From Rhizobium leguminosarum bv. trifolii WSM2297 (GTDB lineage Bacteria > Pseudomonadota > Alphaproteobacteria > Rhizobiales > Rhizobiaceae), in contig NZ_JH719395.1 in NCBI RefSeq assembly GCF_000271845.1, positions 1,936,129-2,000,128 of the forward strand: 64,000 nucleotides of DNA, given 5' to 3'. The translations under genes and the position numbers were made by a program. Below, one piece after another: positions 18,623-27,474 of the stretch; the first letter of the stretch is position 1, and every line of letters starts with the position of its first letter. The notes below the pieces were generated by a model. The model was given only the letters and a program-made list of their open reading frames with translations, did no database searches and was not told the DNA's origin.

Positions 18623-20004
18623 GCTGTGACTTTCTTCAGGTGGAAAGATTTCGGGCGCGTCAGATTCTGAAAGCCGATGATCGACAGCGAGCCGCCGCGT
18701 CCCGTCTCCTTGACGCCGGTCCAGCAGAGCGCCGGGTCGAGATAGTCTGCGCGGTTCATGAAAACGGTGCCGGTTTCGATTTCGCGGCCGAGCCGCCCTG
18801 CCCGTTCGGCATCTTTGGTCCAGAGCGAGGCCGTCAGCCCATACTGGCTGTCGTTCATCAAGGCGAGTGCTTCCTCGTCGCTCTTCACCTTCATGATGCC
18901 GACCGCCGGGCCGAAAGTCTCTTCGCGCATGAAAGCCATGGAATGGTCGACGTTCACGAGAACCTGCGGTGCGAGATAGGCGCCGCCGTCATCCCCAGGG
19001 AAAAGCTTGGGGTCGACAAGCGCCTTGGCGCCCTTGGAAACCGCATCGGCGATCTGCTCGCGCACCACCTTGGCGAAGCGCTTGTTCGCCATCGGCCCGA
19101 GCGAAGTATCCGGATCGAGCGGATTGCCGAGTTTGTAGTTCGACACCCAGGCGACCGATTTTTCGACAAAGGCGTCGTAGAGGGACTCGTGCACGTAGAT
19201 GCGTTCGATGCCGCAGCAGCACTGGCCGGAATTGTAGGTCGCGCCGTCCATCAGCGTGTCGACGGCCGCCTCAAGATCGGCATCTTCCATGACGTAACCC
19301 GGATCCTTGCCGCCGAGTTCGAGGCCAAGACCGGTGAAGGTGCCTGCAGCGGCCCGCTCCATCGAGCGCCCGCCTTCGACCGATCCGGTGAAGTTGACGA
19401 AATTGAAGCTGCCGGCGGCAATCAGCGCCGACGTCGTCTGATGATCGAGGAAGACATTCTGGAACACGTCCTCGGGAACGCCCGCCTCGATGAAGGCCTG
19501 CACCAGCCGCTCGCCGACAAGGAGCGTCTGCGAAGCATGTTTCAGAACCACCGTATTGCCGGCCATCAGCGCCGGCGCGATGGTGTTGATCGCCGTCATG
19601 TAGGGATAGTTCCAAGGCGCCACGACGAAGACAACACCATGCGCCTCACGCTCGATGCGGCGCTCGAAACGGTCGCTCTCCTCGACGATGACAGGCGCCA
19701 GCGCATCGGCCGCAATCGAGGCGACATAGTTGGAGCGCTCGTTGAAGCCCTTGTACTCGCCGCCGTACTTGATCGGCCGGCCCATCTGCCAGGCAAGCTC
19801 AGGCACGACGACGTCGGACATTTCGTTCAGCCGCGCAGCACCCTTCAGCACCAGCTGTACGCGCTCTTCGAGCGGCCGCTTGGCCCAGGCCTTCTGTGCC
19901 TTGCGGGCACGCGCCACCACGTCCTTGGCGGCGTCGAGCGAAAGCGCCGGACGCTCCGCGTAAACCGATCCGTCGACCGGTGAAATGCATTGGATCATTG
20001 CCAT
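18619..20004 (-). CDS. Aldehyde dehydrogenase family protein
   Basis: NAD(P)-dependent aldehyde dehydrogenase, 461 residues from ATG 20004. Motifs: VVAPWNYPYMTAINT near 120, FTGSVEGGRSM near 200, general base in LELGGKDPGYV near 227 and catalytic cysteine in NSGQCCCGIERIYV near 263. A longer reading frame up to 20130 would translate through a RIME-like repeat and is rejected. In polyamine-type gamma-glutamyl pathways an aldehyde dehydrogenase oxidises gamma-glutamyl-aminoaldehydes; the adjacent glutamine-synthetase-like gene suggests that setting, as inference. Confidence 0.92.
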   Translation of the reverse strand: MAMIQCISPVDGSVYAERPALSLDAAKDVVARARKAQKAWAKRPLEERVQLVLKGAARLNEMSDVVVPELAWQMGRPIKYGGEYKGFNERSNYVASIAADALAPVIVEESDRFERRIEREAHGVVFVVAPWNYPYMTAINTIAPALMAGNTVVLKHASQTLLVGERLVQAFIEAGVPEDVFQNVFLDHQTTSALIAAGSFNFVNFTGSVEGGRSMERAAAGTFTGLGLELGGKDPGYVMEDADLEAAVDTLMDGATYNSGQCCCGIERIYVHESLYDAFVEKSVAWVSNYKLGNPLDPDTSLGPMANKRFAKVVREQIADAVSKGAKALVDPKLFPGDDGGAYLAPQVLVNVDHSMAFMREETFGPAVGIMKVKSDEEALALMNDSQYGLTASLWTKDAERAGRLGREIETGTVFMNRADYLDPALCWTGVKETGRGGSLSIIGFQNLTRPKSFHLKKVTA

Positions 20005-20051
20005 GATCGATTTCCGTCCTCGTTTGATCAAAAATTTCGTCGAGGGCCATA

Positions 20052-20189
20052 GCCCCTCATCCGCCTGCCGGCACCTTCTCCCCGCTCGCGGGGCGAAGGG
20101 GTTATGCCGCACCGTTTTCTGAACTATCAAGCGATCCGTGTGGCACGTCCCCTCTCCCCGCGTGCGGGGAGAGGGTTAGGGTGAGGGGC
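20052..20189. repeat. RIME-like rhizobial intergenic mosaic element
   Basis: A 138-bp element with inverted ends GCCCCTCA (20052-20059) and TGAGGGGC (20182-20189). Inside are two GC-rich hairpins, one around CTTCTCCCCGC..GCGGGGCGAAGG and one around CCTCTCCCCGC..GCGGGGAGAGG. Related modules recur at 34967, 48389 and 53989. It lies in the operon between the ligase and aldehyde dehydrogenase genes and could affect message processing. Confidence 0.85.
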
Positions 20190-20206
20190 AAGCCCACAAA
20201 TGCCTA

Positions 20207-21571
20207 TTAGGCTCTTTCGAAACCCCGCGCCACTTCCCAATCGGTGATGCGGCGGTCGTATTCTTCCTGCTCCCATTCGGCAGCACGGGTGTAATGGTCA
20301 ATCACATCGTCGCCGAAAGCTTTGCGCAGCATCGCCGATTCCGTCATTTCGGTCGTGGCTGCGCGTAGCGTACGCGGGATTTCGCGAACGCCCTTGCCGC
20401 CATAGGCGTCGCCGACGAAGGGAGCTTCGAGCTCCAGCTTGTTCTCGATCCCGTCGATGCCGGCGGCAAGCAGCGCGGCGAAAGCGAGATAGGGATTGAG
20501 GTCGGAGCCGCCGACGCGGCACTCGATGCGGATGCCCTTGGTTTCCTCGCCGCAAAGGCGGTAGCCGGCAGTGCGGTTGTCCTTGCTCCAGATCGCTTTG
20601 GTCGGCGCGAAAGTGCCGGCCATGAAGCGCTTGTAGGAATTGATGTAGGGCGCCAGGAAATAGGTGATCTCGCTCGCATGGGCGAGAAGCCCAGCAATAT
20701 AATTATGCATCAGCGGCGACATGCCGTATTTGCCGGTATGGTCGAAGAACAGCGGCTTTTCCTCCAGGCTCCAGAGCGACTGGTGGATATGCGAGGAACT
20801 GCCGGCAGCATTGTAATTCCACTTGGCAAGGAAGGTGATGGCCTTGCCCTTCGACCAGGCGATCTCCTTGCAGCCATTCTTGATGATCGCGTGCCGATCG
20901 GCCATGGCGAGCGCATCGGCGTAACGCACGTTGATCTCCTCCTGGCCGGCGGAAGCCTCGCCCTTGGAGTTTTCGACCGGAATGCCGGCGCCTTGCAGCC
21001 CGGTGCGGATTGCCCGCATCACCTCTTCTTCCTTGGTGGTCTGGAAGATGTGGTAGTCCTCGTTATAAGCGCTGGCGAGCTTGAGGTTGCGGTAGCCCGA
21101 GGCATGCGCCGCCTCGTAAGTCTGGTCGAACAGGAAGAATTCGAGCTCGGAGGCCATGTAGGCCTTCATGCCCATGTCTTCGAGGCGCTTCACCTGCTTC
21201 TTCAGGATCGCGCGCGGCGAATGGGCGACCTCCTCATGGGTGTGATGGTCGAGCAGGTCGCAGAGCACGAGCGCCGTGCCGTCGAGCCAGGGGATGCGGC
21301 GCAGCGTCGAAAGATCCGGCTTCATCGTATAATCGCCGTAACCCTTTTCCCAGCTCGTCGCCTTGTAGCCGGAGACCGTCTCCATCTCCATGTCGGTGGC
21401 GATCAGGTAGTTGCAGCTGTGCGTTTCCTTCCAGGCGCTCTCGACGAAATATTCCGCCTGAAAGCGCTTGCCCATCAGCCGGCCCTGCATGTCCACCTGG
21501 CAGGCCAGAACCGTATCGATGCGCCCTTCGGCAACATCCTTCCTGAGATCGTCGATTGTGTAGCTGCTCAT
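20207..21571 (-). CDS. Glutamine synthetase family protein (gamma-glutamyl-amine ligase type)
   Basis: ATP-dependent ligase of 454 residues. The GS family is shown by the N-terminal beta-grasp (LRKDVAEGRIDTVLACQVDMQGRLMGKR), NVRYADALAMADRHAIIKNGCKE in the catalytic barrel, the KWNYNAAGSSSHIHQSLW motif near 260 (HXHXS metal region) and RIECRVGGSDLNPYLAFAALLAAG near 345. It is closer to PuuA-type ligases than to GlnA, judging from length and operon neighbours (permease upstream, aldehyde and alcohol dehydrogenases downstream). ATG 21571; longer upstream frame rejected. Substrate amine unknown. Confidence 0.9.
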   Translation of the reverse strand: MSSYTIDDLRKDVAEGRIDTVLACQVDMQGRLMGKRFQAEYFVESAWKETHSCNYLIATDMEMETVSGYKATSWEKGYGDYTMKPDLSTLRRIPWLDGTALVLCDLLDHHTHEEVAHSPRAILKKQVKRLEDMGMKAYMASELEFFLFDQTYEAAHASGYRNLKLASAYNEDYHIFQTTKEEEVMRAIRTGLQGAGIPVENSKGEASAGQEEINVRYADALAMADRHAIIKNGCKEIAWSKGKAITFLAKWNYNAAGSSSHIHQSLWSLEEKPLFFDHTGKYGMSPLMHNYIAGLLAHASEITYFLAPYINSYKRFMAGTFAPTKAIWSKDNRTAGYRLCGEETKGIRIECRVGGSDLNPYLAFAALLAAGIDGIENKLELEAPFVGDAYGGKGVREIPRTLRAATTEMTESAMLRKAFGDDVIDHYTRAAEWEQEEYDRRITDWEVARGFERA

Positions 21572-21716
21572 GATTGATCCGCCTGACATTGGAATTGAGA
21601 AGATCGGGGCAACGAAATCGCATGCGTTCGGCCGGATGTGGGCCCGATGCCTTTTCGTTGAACCGGTGATGGGGCCGCAGGAGCGGCCCCGCCATTTGAG
21701 AGGGAAGCCTCGATGC

Positions 21717-23273
21717 TTAGTGTTCGCCGCTTTCACCGACGGCAGCTTCTGCCGCAGCGATTTCGGCCTGGCGTTTTGCCACTTCGGCGCCGATCGGCGG
21801 CCCCTTGAAGCGCCGGCTTTCGAAGCCGAACCAGACGATCGCGGTGACGAGGAGGAAGCCGACGGTGATGTAGAGCGCCCATTCGTTCGGCGGCTGGATG
21901 CCGAGAACGAAGATCAGGATCATCGCGATGATCGACAGCACCGCAAAAAGCTTGAAGAGGCCTTCGCCGAGATTCCACGGCCCCATCTTGTCCCACTTCG
22001 CCGTACCCCAGGCGAAGAGACCGAGCGTGATCGGGATCGCGAAGGAGAAGAACAGGAAGATGACGGTGCACGAGACGACGATCGTATAAACGGGCGTGTC
22101 GCCGATCGTCACGAGCGAGGAGCCCCAGACGAACAGGACCGACAGGATCGAGCCGGTCCAGATCGCAGCCACCGGCGTGCGATACTGTGGGCTGACCTTC
22201 GACAGCGCTTTCGATGCCGGCAGGCCGCCGTCACGCGAGAAAGCGAAGATCATCCGGGAGACCGAGGTGACGGTTGCAAGGCCGCACAGCCACTGACTGA
22301 CCAGGATGGCCAGATAGAGGATGTCCTTGACGATCGGGTTGACCTGGGTGTCCATCGCCCAGAAGAACACGTTCCAGCCCTGCTTGGCCGCATCGTCCAT
22401 ATTCGGCAGCATCAGCACGAACGCGCACAGCATGATATAGCCGAAAAGCGCCGACCACAGCACCGAGGCGACCATGCCGCGCGGCACCGATTCGGCGGCC
22501 TTGACCGTCTCTTCCGACGTATGCGCCGAGGCGTCATAGCCGGTGATGGTGTAGATCGGCAGCAGCAGACCAAGAAGGAAGACCCAGCTGCCCGAGGTGG
22601 ACGGCCAGACGTTGCCGCCGACTTCACCGGAATAGTTGGCGAAGGTGAAGAGACGGCTGATCTCGTAGGAAGGCGCCGCGATCAGGCAGACCACTGCCAG
22701 CGCGATCGAGCTCGCAAAGATCAGATAACCCGAAAAGTCGGTCAGCTTGGCAGTCAAACCGATGCCCATGTGGTTCACCAGCGCCTGCGCGCCGGTGATG
22801 ACCACCAGGAAGATGATCCGCACCGTCGTCGTATCCGTCAGCCCGAGATAGGTGGTGCCGAAGGAGCCCATGAAGAAATAATAGGTGCCGACATTGATGG
22901 CGCCGAGCACGGTCACGAGACCGAGCAAGTTGAACCAGGCGGTCAGCCAGCCGGTGAAGCGGTTGCCGAGAATCGAACCCCAGTGATAGAGCCCGCCGGC
23001 CGTAGGATAGGCCGAGCTGATTTGCGCCATGGCGATGGCGAAGACCAGCGAGATGAAGCATCCCACAGGCCAGCCGATGCCGATGGCGGCTCCGCCGGCG
23101 CCGGAAGTCGCCTGCGCCAGCGAATTGATGCCGCCGGAGAGAATGCAGATGATGGAAAATGAGACCGCGAAGTTCGAGAACGAACTCATGCGTCGTTCGA
23201 GTTCCTGGGCATAGCCCATGGAATGCAGGATGTGCACATCCTGCTTCTTGTCCAGATCGGTATAGTCCGACAT
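21717..23273 (-). CDS. APC-superfamily amino acid/polyamine permease
   Basis: Inner membrane transporter of 518 residues with about twelve hydrophobic helices. Helix 1 contains FSIICILSGGINSL (the APC unwound GSG-type region), helix 6 contains YTITGYDASAHTSEET. The family resembles the fungal-type GABA/choline permeases (HNM1/UGA4-like). ATG 23273 follows GGGGAAGTC. First gene of a minus-strand operon permease, ligase, aldehyde dehydrogenase, alcohol dehydrogenase, which makes uptake and breakdown of a primary amine such as a polyamine or GABA-like compound likely. Confidence 0.9.
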   Translation of the reverse strand: MSDYTDLDKKQDVHILHSMGYAQELERRMSSFSNFAVSFSIICILSGGINSLAQATSGAGGAAIGIGWPVGCFISLVFAIAMAQISSAYPTAGGLYHWGSILGNRFTGWLTAWFNLLGLVTVLGAINVGTYYFFMGSFGTTYLGLTDTTTVRIIFLVVITGAQALVNHMGIGLTAKLTDFSGYLIFASSIALAVVCLIAAPSYEISRLFTFANYSGEVGGNVWPSTSGSWVFLLGLLLPIYTITGYDASAHTSEETVKAAESVPRGMVASVLWSALFGYIMLCAFVLMLPNMDDAAKQGWNVFFWAMDTQVNPIVKDILYLAILVSQWLCGLATVTSVSRMIFAFSRDGGLPASKALSKVSPQYRTPVAAIWTGSILSVLFVWGSSLVTIGDTPVYTIVVSCTVIFLFFSFAIPITLGLFAWGTAKWDKMGPWNLGEGLFKLFAVLSIIAMILIFVLGIQPPNEWALYITVGFLLVTAIVWFGFESRRFKGPPIGAEVAKRQAEIAAAEAAVGESGEH

Positions 23274-23392
23274 GACTTCCCCCTGTTCACGACCGGCCGC
23301 GGGATTGCGGGCCGGTTCAGTGCCAAATTGCCCGCGGCATTTGCGCCATGCGGACGTTCGCAGTTAGACTGCTCCCTCGGGTCTTCTTTTTA

Positions 23393-24172
23393 TTAGGCGT
23401 CCAGGCTTTGCTGGAGCAGCCCATTTAGATAGTCGGCCATGACCCCTTGGCCGACATCGTCTGCGACGAGGTCGTTGCGGACCTCGATCATCACATTGCG
23501 CAAGCCGTTCGAAAGCCCGTGCAGGATAAGCGTGTGGGTCACGCCGTCCTCGGGCCCGTAAGGCTGGTTGCGTTCCGTCCTGTAAAGCGGCGCCTCGGCC
23601 GCAGCCTCCAGCATGCGGTCGGCAAGCCGGCGGTCCTCATCGTGCAATATGCCGAGTTCGACAGCGCGTTCGCGGCCGTGATAAACCGGCGTGAAGCTGT
23701 GGATCGTCACGATGATGCTGTCTTGCCCCCTCGCCCGGCGATCGCGGATCAGCCCGCGGATGGCGTCGTGGAAAGGAACGTATAGCGCATCGGTACGCGC
23801 AAGCCGTTCTTCGGCGGTCAGATCCTTGTTGCCGGGAATGGCATAGATCTCGCTTGCTTCAGGCATGGCGCCGGGTGAACTCGGCGGCCGATTGCAGTCG
23901 TAGATCAGCCGAGAGAACCGCTGATAGACGAGCGTCGCATCGAGCCCTTCCGATATGCCGCCGGCGACCGAAAGAGCCCCCGGGTCCCAGGCAATGTGGC
24001 TCGATAGGGCTTCGCTGGGCAGGCCAAGATCGCCGAAATGCTCGGGAAGCGCATTCGAAGCGTGCTCGCAGACGAGCAGCACCGGGCTCCGGCCGCCGAC
24101 GCGCTCGATCCCGACGCAATCGCCGTCCGCTTCGCTGAGGATTTTCGGCCCGGCCAGCACCAATGGCGCCAC
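23393..24172 (-). CDS. N-formylglutamate amidohydrolase family protein
   Basis: 259-residue zinc amidohydrolase of the FGase family (HutG-like). Motifs: CEHASNALPEHFGDLGL near residue 35 (conserved histidine), HIAWDPGALSVAGGIS near 60, DCNRPPSSPGAMPE near 92, VTIHSFTPVYHG near 150 and the C-terminal EVRNDLV. Start is GTG 24172 preceded by AAGGGATAGGA. The gene could hydrolyse N-formylglutamate or a related N-acylglutamate. It is separated from the permease by about 120 bp and divergent from the RpiR regulator, with two palindromes between. Confidence 0.9.
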   Translation of the reverse strand: MAPLVLAGPKILSEADGDCVGIERVGGRSPVLLVCEHASNALPEHFGDLGLPSEALSSHIAWDPGALSVAGGISEGLDATLVYQRFSRLIYDCNRPPSSPGAMPEASEIYAIPGNKDLTAEERLARTDALYVPFHDAIRGLIRDRRARGQDSIIVTIHSFTPVYHGRERAVELGILHDEDRRLADRMLEAAAEAPLYRTERNQPYGPEDGVTHTLILHGLSNGLRNVMIEVRNDLVADDVGQGVMADYLNGLLQQSLDA

Positions 24173-24199
24173 TCCTATCCCTTAATAAAATCTTTCCAA

Positions 24200-24256
24200 G
24201 AAAAGAATTCTTCAGGATTTGCGCCCTGTCAAGCGTCGGCTGAAAAATTCTTTTCA
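24200..24256. promoter_or_regulatory. Two candidate operators in the divergent promoter region
   Basis: AAGAATTCTT (24203-24212) is a perfect palindrome, and TGAAAAATTCTTTTCA (24241-24256) is an inverted repeat sharing AATTCTT. They lie between the amidohydrolase (minus) and the RpiR gene (plus). A TTGACA box at 24266 is near. Likely binding sites of the RpiR regulator, unproven. Confidence 0.5.
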
Positions 24257-24340
24257 TGACAGTAGTTGACATGGATTATGACAGCGTTGTTAACTTTGAG
24301 TGGGAAAGTGGCGCTAGACCATCCCGGGGAGCATAGTTAG

Positions 24341-25213
24341 GTGACAGTTGCGTCGAAGACGGTTTCGGACGTCATACACTCGCATTTCGGGGTGCTGACG
24401 CGCGCCGAGAAGCAACTGGCCGAAAGCCTTCTCGACAATTATCCGGTATCCGGTCTCGGCAGCATCACCACCATCGCGGAGAATGCCGGCGTTTCGACGC
24501 CGACCGTCGTGCGCATGGTGCAGAAGCTCGGTTTTAAGGGTTATCCTGACTTTCAGGCGCATCTGCATCTGGAAGTCGAAGCAACGATCTCCAACCCGAT
24601 CGCCAAGCATGATCGTTGGGCCCAGAACGCGCCTGGCACTCATATCCTCAACCGTTTCGCCGATGCCATCATGGGCAATCTGCGCCAGACGCTAACCGAT
24701 CTGGACACCGCCACCTTCGACAGCGTCGCCGCACTGCTGTCGGACCGCAAGCGCGGCCTCTATTTCGTCGGCGGCCGCATCACCGGCGCGCTTGCCGAGT
24801 ATTTCTTCACCCACATGCAGGTGATTCGGCCGGCGACGACGCTGCTGTCGTCGAACTCCAGCAGCTGGCCGCAATATGCCCTCAACATGAATGCCGGCGA
24901 CATCCTGATCATCTTCGACATCCGCCGCTATGAGCAGGAGATGGTGAGCCTTGCCACCGCCGCCCGCAAGCGCGGCGCCGAAATCGTCGTTTTCACCGAT
25001 CAATGGGGCTCGCCCGCAGCCAAACTGGCCCGGCATGCCTTCCGCGTTCGGATCGAGGCGCCGTCGGCTTGGGATTCCTCCGTCGTCACCCTCTTCATCG
25101 TCGAAGCCTTGATCGAAGCTGTTCAGAATTCGACATGGGACGAGACGAAGGAGCGCATGAAGACGCTTGAGGGCCTGTTCGAACAGACCAAGCTTTTTCG
25201 TAAACCGGGCTAG
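24341..25213 (+). CDS. RpiR/MurR family transcriptional regulator (HTH_6 + SIS)
   Basis: 290 residues. N-terminal HTH_6: LTRAEKQLAESLLDNYP and ITTIAENAGVSTPTVVRMVQKLGFKGYPDF (residues about 20-72). C-terminal SIS domain from about 125: GLYFVGGRITGALAEYFFTHMQ, LLSSNSSSWPQYALNMNAGDILIIFDIRRY, GAEIVVFTDQWGSPAAKLA, normally binding phosphosugars but often other ligands in Rhizobia. GTG start at 24341. Divergent to the amidohydrolase and upstream of the ABC importer at 25405, both probable targets. Confidence 0.92.
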   Translation: MTVASKTVSDVIHSHFGVLTRAEKQLAESLLDNYPVSGLGSITTIAENAGVSTPTVVRMVQKLGFKGYPDFQAHLHLEVEATISNPIAKHDRWAQNAPGTHILNRFADAIMGNLRQTLTDLDTATFDSVAALLSDRKRGLYFVGGRITGALAEYFFTHMQVIRPATTLLSSNSSSWPQYALNMNAGDILIIFDIRRYEQEMVSLATAARKRGAEIVVFTDQWGSPAAKLARHAFRVRIEAPSAWDSSVVTLFIVEALIEAVQNSTWDETKERMKTLEGLFEQTKLFRKPG

Positions 25214-25404
25214 GAGGACAAGACTAAAACAGAAGAAAAACGGGGATGGATTTTCGCGAAAACAGGCAGCGCCGTCGCAAATAAAACACGTGTCGCAAAC
25301 GCCTGCTATTCATAGCAAAGTTAAGGTCATCCACCCGTCACACAAGCTTCATGTAAGCTGATTAACAGCATCGCCAGACACTGAAAACCCGAAGGAGAAC
25401 AACA

Positions 25405-26508
25405 GTGATCTCTAACATTTCTCGACTTCTGTCGCTCTCTACTGCGATGATCGTGGCTTCGACCGCGATTGCCGCCGCCGAGCCGAGCGCTGAACTGATC
25501 GCCGCCGCCAAGAAGGAAGGCACGCTGACGACAATCGCTCTTCCGCACGACTGGTGCGGCTATGGCGATGTCATTGCCGGCTTCAAAGCCAAGTATGGCC
25601 TCGAGGTCAACGAACTGAACCCGGATGCCGGTTCGGGCGACGAAGTCGAAGCCATCAAGGCCAACAAGGGCAACACCGGCCCGCAGGCTCCCGATGTCAT
25701 CGACGTCGGCCTCTCCTTCGGCCCGTCCGCCAAGAAAGACGGCCTGATCCAGCCTTACAAGGTCTCCACCTGGGATTCCATTCCGGATAGCGCCAAGGAT
25801 GCCGAAGGCTACTGGTATGGCGACTATTACGGCGTTCTCTCGTTCCTCGTGAACAAGGACCTCGTCAAGGAATCGCCGGCCGACTGGGCCGACCTGAAGA
25901 AGAGCGACTATGCAAACACCGTCGCCCTCGCAGGTGACCCGCGCACCGCCAACCAGGCTGTCCAGGGCGTCTATGCCGCTGGTCTTTCCGCATCCGGCGG
26001 TGACGCAGCCAAGGCTGGCGAAGAAGGTCTGAAGTTCTTCGCCGAACTCAACAAGGCCGGCAACTTCGTACCGGTTGTCGGCAAGGCGGCTCCGTTCGCA
26101 CAGGGCTCCACGCCGATCATCGTCGCCTGGGACTACAACGCCCTCTCCTGGGGCCAGAGCCTCAAGGGCAATCCTCCGTTCGAGGTCGTCGTTCCGAAGA
26201 CCGGCGTCGTTGCCGGTGTTTACGTCCAGGCCATTTCGGCCTTCGCTCCGCACCCGAACGCTGCCAAGCTCTGGATGGAATACCTCTATTCCGACGAAGG
26301 TCAGCTCGGCTGGCTGAAGGGCTATTGCCACCCGATCCGCTTCAACGATCTTGCCAAGAACAACAAGATCCCGAAGGACCTGCTCGACAAGCTGCCGCCG
26401 GCAGCAGCCTATGAAAAGGCTGTCTTCCCGACGCTCGAAGAACAGGCCGCCGGCAAGGAAGCCATTACTAAGAACTGGGATTCCGTCGTCGGCGCCACCG
26501 TCAAGTAA
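25405..26508 (+). CDS. ABC importer periplasmic binding protein, polyamine/Fe3+-like (PotD type)
   Basis: 367-residue solute-binding protein with a signal peptide ending ATAIAAAEPS. The mature part is a type II periplasmic fold with GDYYGVLSFLVNKDLV and SPADWADLKK, features of the PotD/iron-binding group. GTG start at 25405 with GAAGGAGAAC upstream. First gene of the ABC operon (two permeases, one ATPase). A hairpin terminator follows it, so the binding protein is probably made in excess over the membrane parts. Ligand is unknown; neighbours suggest an amino acid derivative or amine. Confidence 0.9.
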   Translation: MISNISRLLSLSTAMIVASTAIAAAEPSAELIAAAKKEGTLTTIALPHDWCGYGDVIAGFKAKYGLEVNELNPDAGSGDEVEAIKANKGNTGPQAPDVIDVGLSFGPSAKKDGLIQPYKVSTWDSIPDSAKDAEGYWYGDYYGVLSFLVNKDLVKESPADWADLKKSDYANTVALAGDPRTANQAVQGVYAAGLSASGGDAAKAGEEGLKFFAELNKAGNFVPVVGKAAPFAQGSTPIIVAWDYNALSWGQSLKGNPPFEVVVPKTGVVAGVYVQAISAFAPHPNAAKLWMEYLYSDEGQLGWLKGYCHPIRFNDLAKNNKIPKDLLDKLPPAAAYEKAVFPTLEEQAAGKEAITKNWDSVVGATVK

Positions 26509-26520
26509 CCCCTGATCCCG

Positions 26521-26549
26521 CCTCCCCGCCTCAGGGCGGGGAGGTTTTT
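26521..26549 (+). terminator. Intra-operon attenuating terminator
   Basis: CCTCCCCGCC, TCAG, GGCGGGGAGG and then TTTTT, between the binding protein and the first permease gene. Such partial terminators lower expression of the membrane components. Confidence 0.85.
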
Positions 26550-26568
26550 CTTACTCCGACGCCTCAGG

Positions 26569-27474
26569 ATGAGCTTTTCCATGAGTACCGTTTCAACGCC
26601 GATGGTGAGCAGCGCCCCCTTGATCAACAAAGACCGCGTGATCGACTGGCTAGGCATTGCACCCTTCATTATATTTTCCCTGCTGTTCCTGATCATCCCC
26701 ACGCTTTATCTTGTGGCCGGCGCGTTCCTGACGCCCGAAGGCGACCTCACGCTGAAGAATATCGGCGATCTCTTCACCCCATCGATCATGAGCGCCTACT
26801 GGATCAGTATCCGCGTCTCTGTCGCGTCTGCTCTCGGCGGCGCGCTGATCGGCTTCTTCCTCGCCTGGGCCGTCGTGCTCGGCGGCCTGCCCGCCTCCGT
26901 GCGCTCGACGCTGCTGACCTTCTCCGGCGTCGCCTCGAATTTCGCCGGCGTGCCGCTCGCCTTCGCCTTTCTCGCGACGCTAGGCCGCACCGGCCTTGTG
27001 ACGGTCTTCCTGCGTGAATGGTTTGACTTCAATCTCTACAGCACCGGTTTCAACCTGCTGTCCTTCTTCGGCCTCACCATCACCTATATGTATTTCCAGA
27101 TCCCGCTGATGGTGCTGATCCTGACCCCGGCGCTGGACGGCATGAAGAAGGAATGGCGCGAAGCCTCTGAGATCCTCGGCGCCACCAACCGCCAGTACTG
27201 GACGATGGTGGCGCTGCCGATCCTCTGGCCGAGCCTGCTTGGCACGACGCTGCTGCTTTTCGCCAACGCCTTCGGCGCAATCGCCACTGCCTTCGCGCTG
27301 ACCGGCAGTTCGCTCAACATCGTGCCGATCCTGCTCTATGCGCAGATCCGCGGCGACGTTCTGCACAATGCCAACCTCGGTTACGCCATCGCGCTCGGCA
27401 TGATCGTCATAACCGGCGTCTCCAACGTCCTTTACCTCATGCTGCGCATGCGCGCCGAACGGTGGCAGAAATGA
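26569..27474 (+). CDS. ABC importer permease (PotB type)
   Basis: Integral membrane subunit, 301 residues, six or so helices. The EAA loop reads EWREASEILGATNRQYWTMVALPILWP near residue 200. Start either ATG 26569 or ATG 26581; the latter has GAG at a better distance. It transports jointly with the permease starting at 27471, with which it overlaps by four bases. Confidence 0.9.
   Translation: MSFSMSTVSTPMVSSAPLINKDRVIDWLGIAPFIIFSLLFLIIPTLYLVAGAFLTPEGDLTLKNIGDLFTPSIMSAYWISIRVSVASALGGALIGFFLAWAVVLGGLPASVRSTLLTFSGVASNFAGVPLAFAFLATLGRTGLVTVFLREWFDFNLYSTGFNLLSFFGLTITYMYFQIPLMVLILTPALDGMKKEWREASEILGATNRQYWTMVALPILWPSLLGTTLLLFANAFGAIATAFALTGSSLNIVPILLYAQIRGDVLHNANLGYAIALGMIVITGVSNVLYLMLRMRAERWQK

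Noticed and set aside
20005..20130. N-terminal extension of the aldehyde dehydrogenase
   Set aside because: Runs through a RIME-like repeat and lacks a start signal.
21570..23162. 530-residue frame antisense to the permease
   Set aside because: Shadow frame; the permease has twelve helices and a good start.
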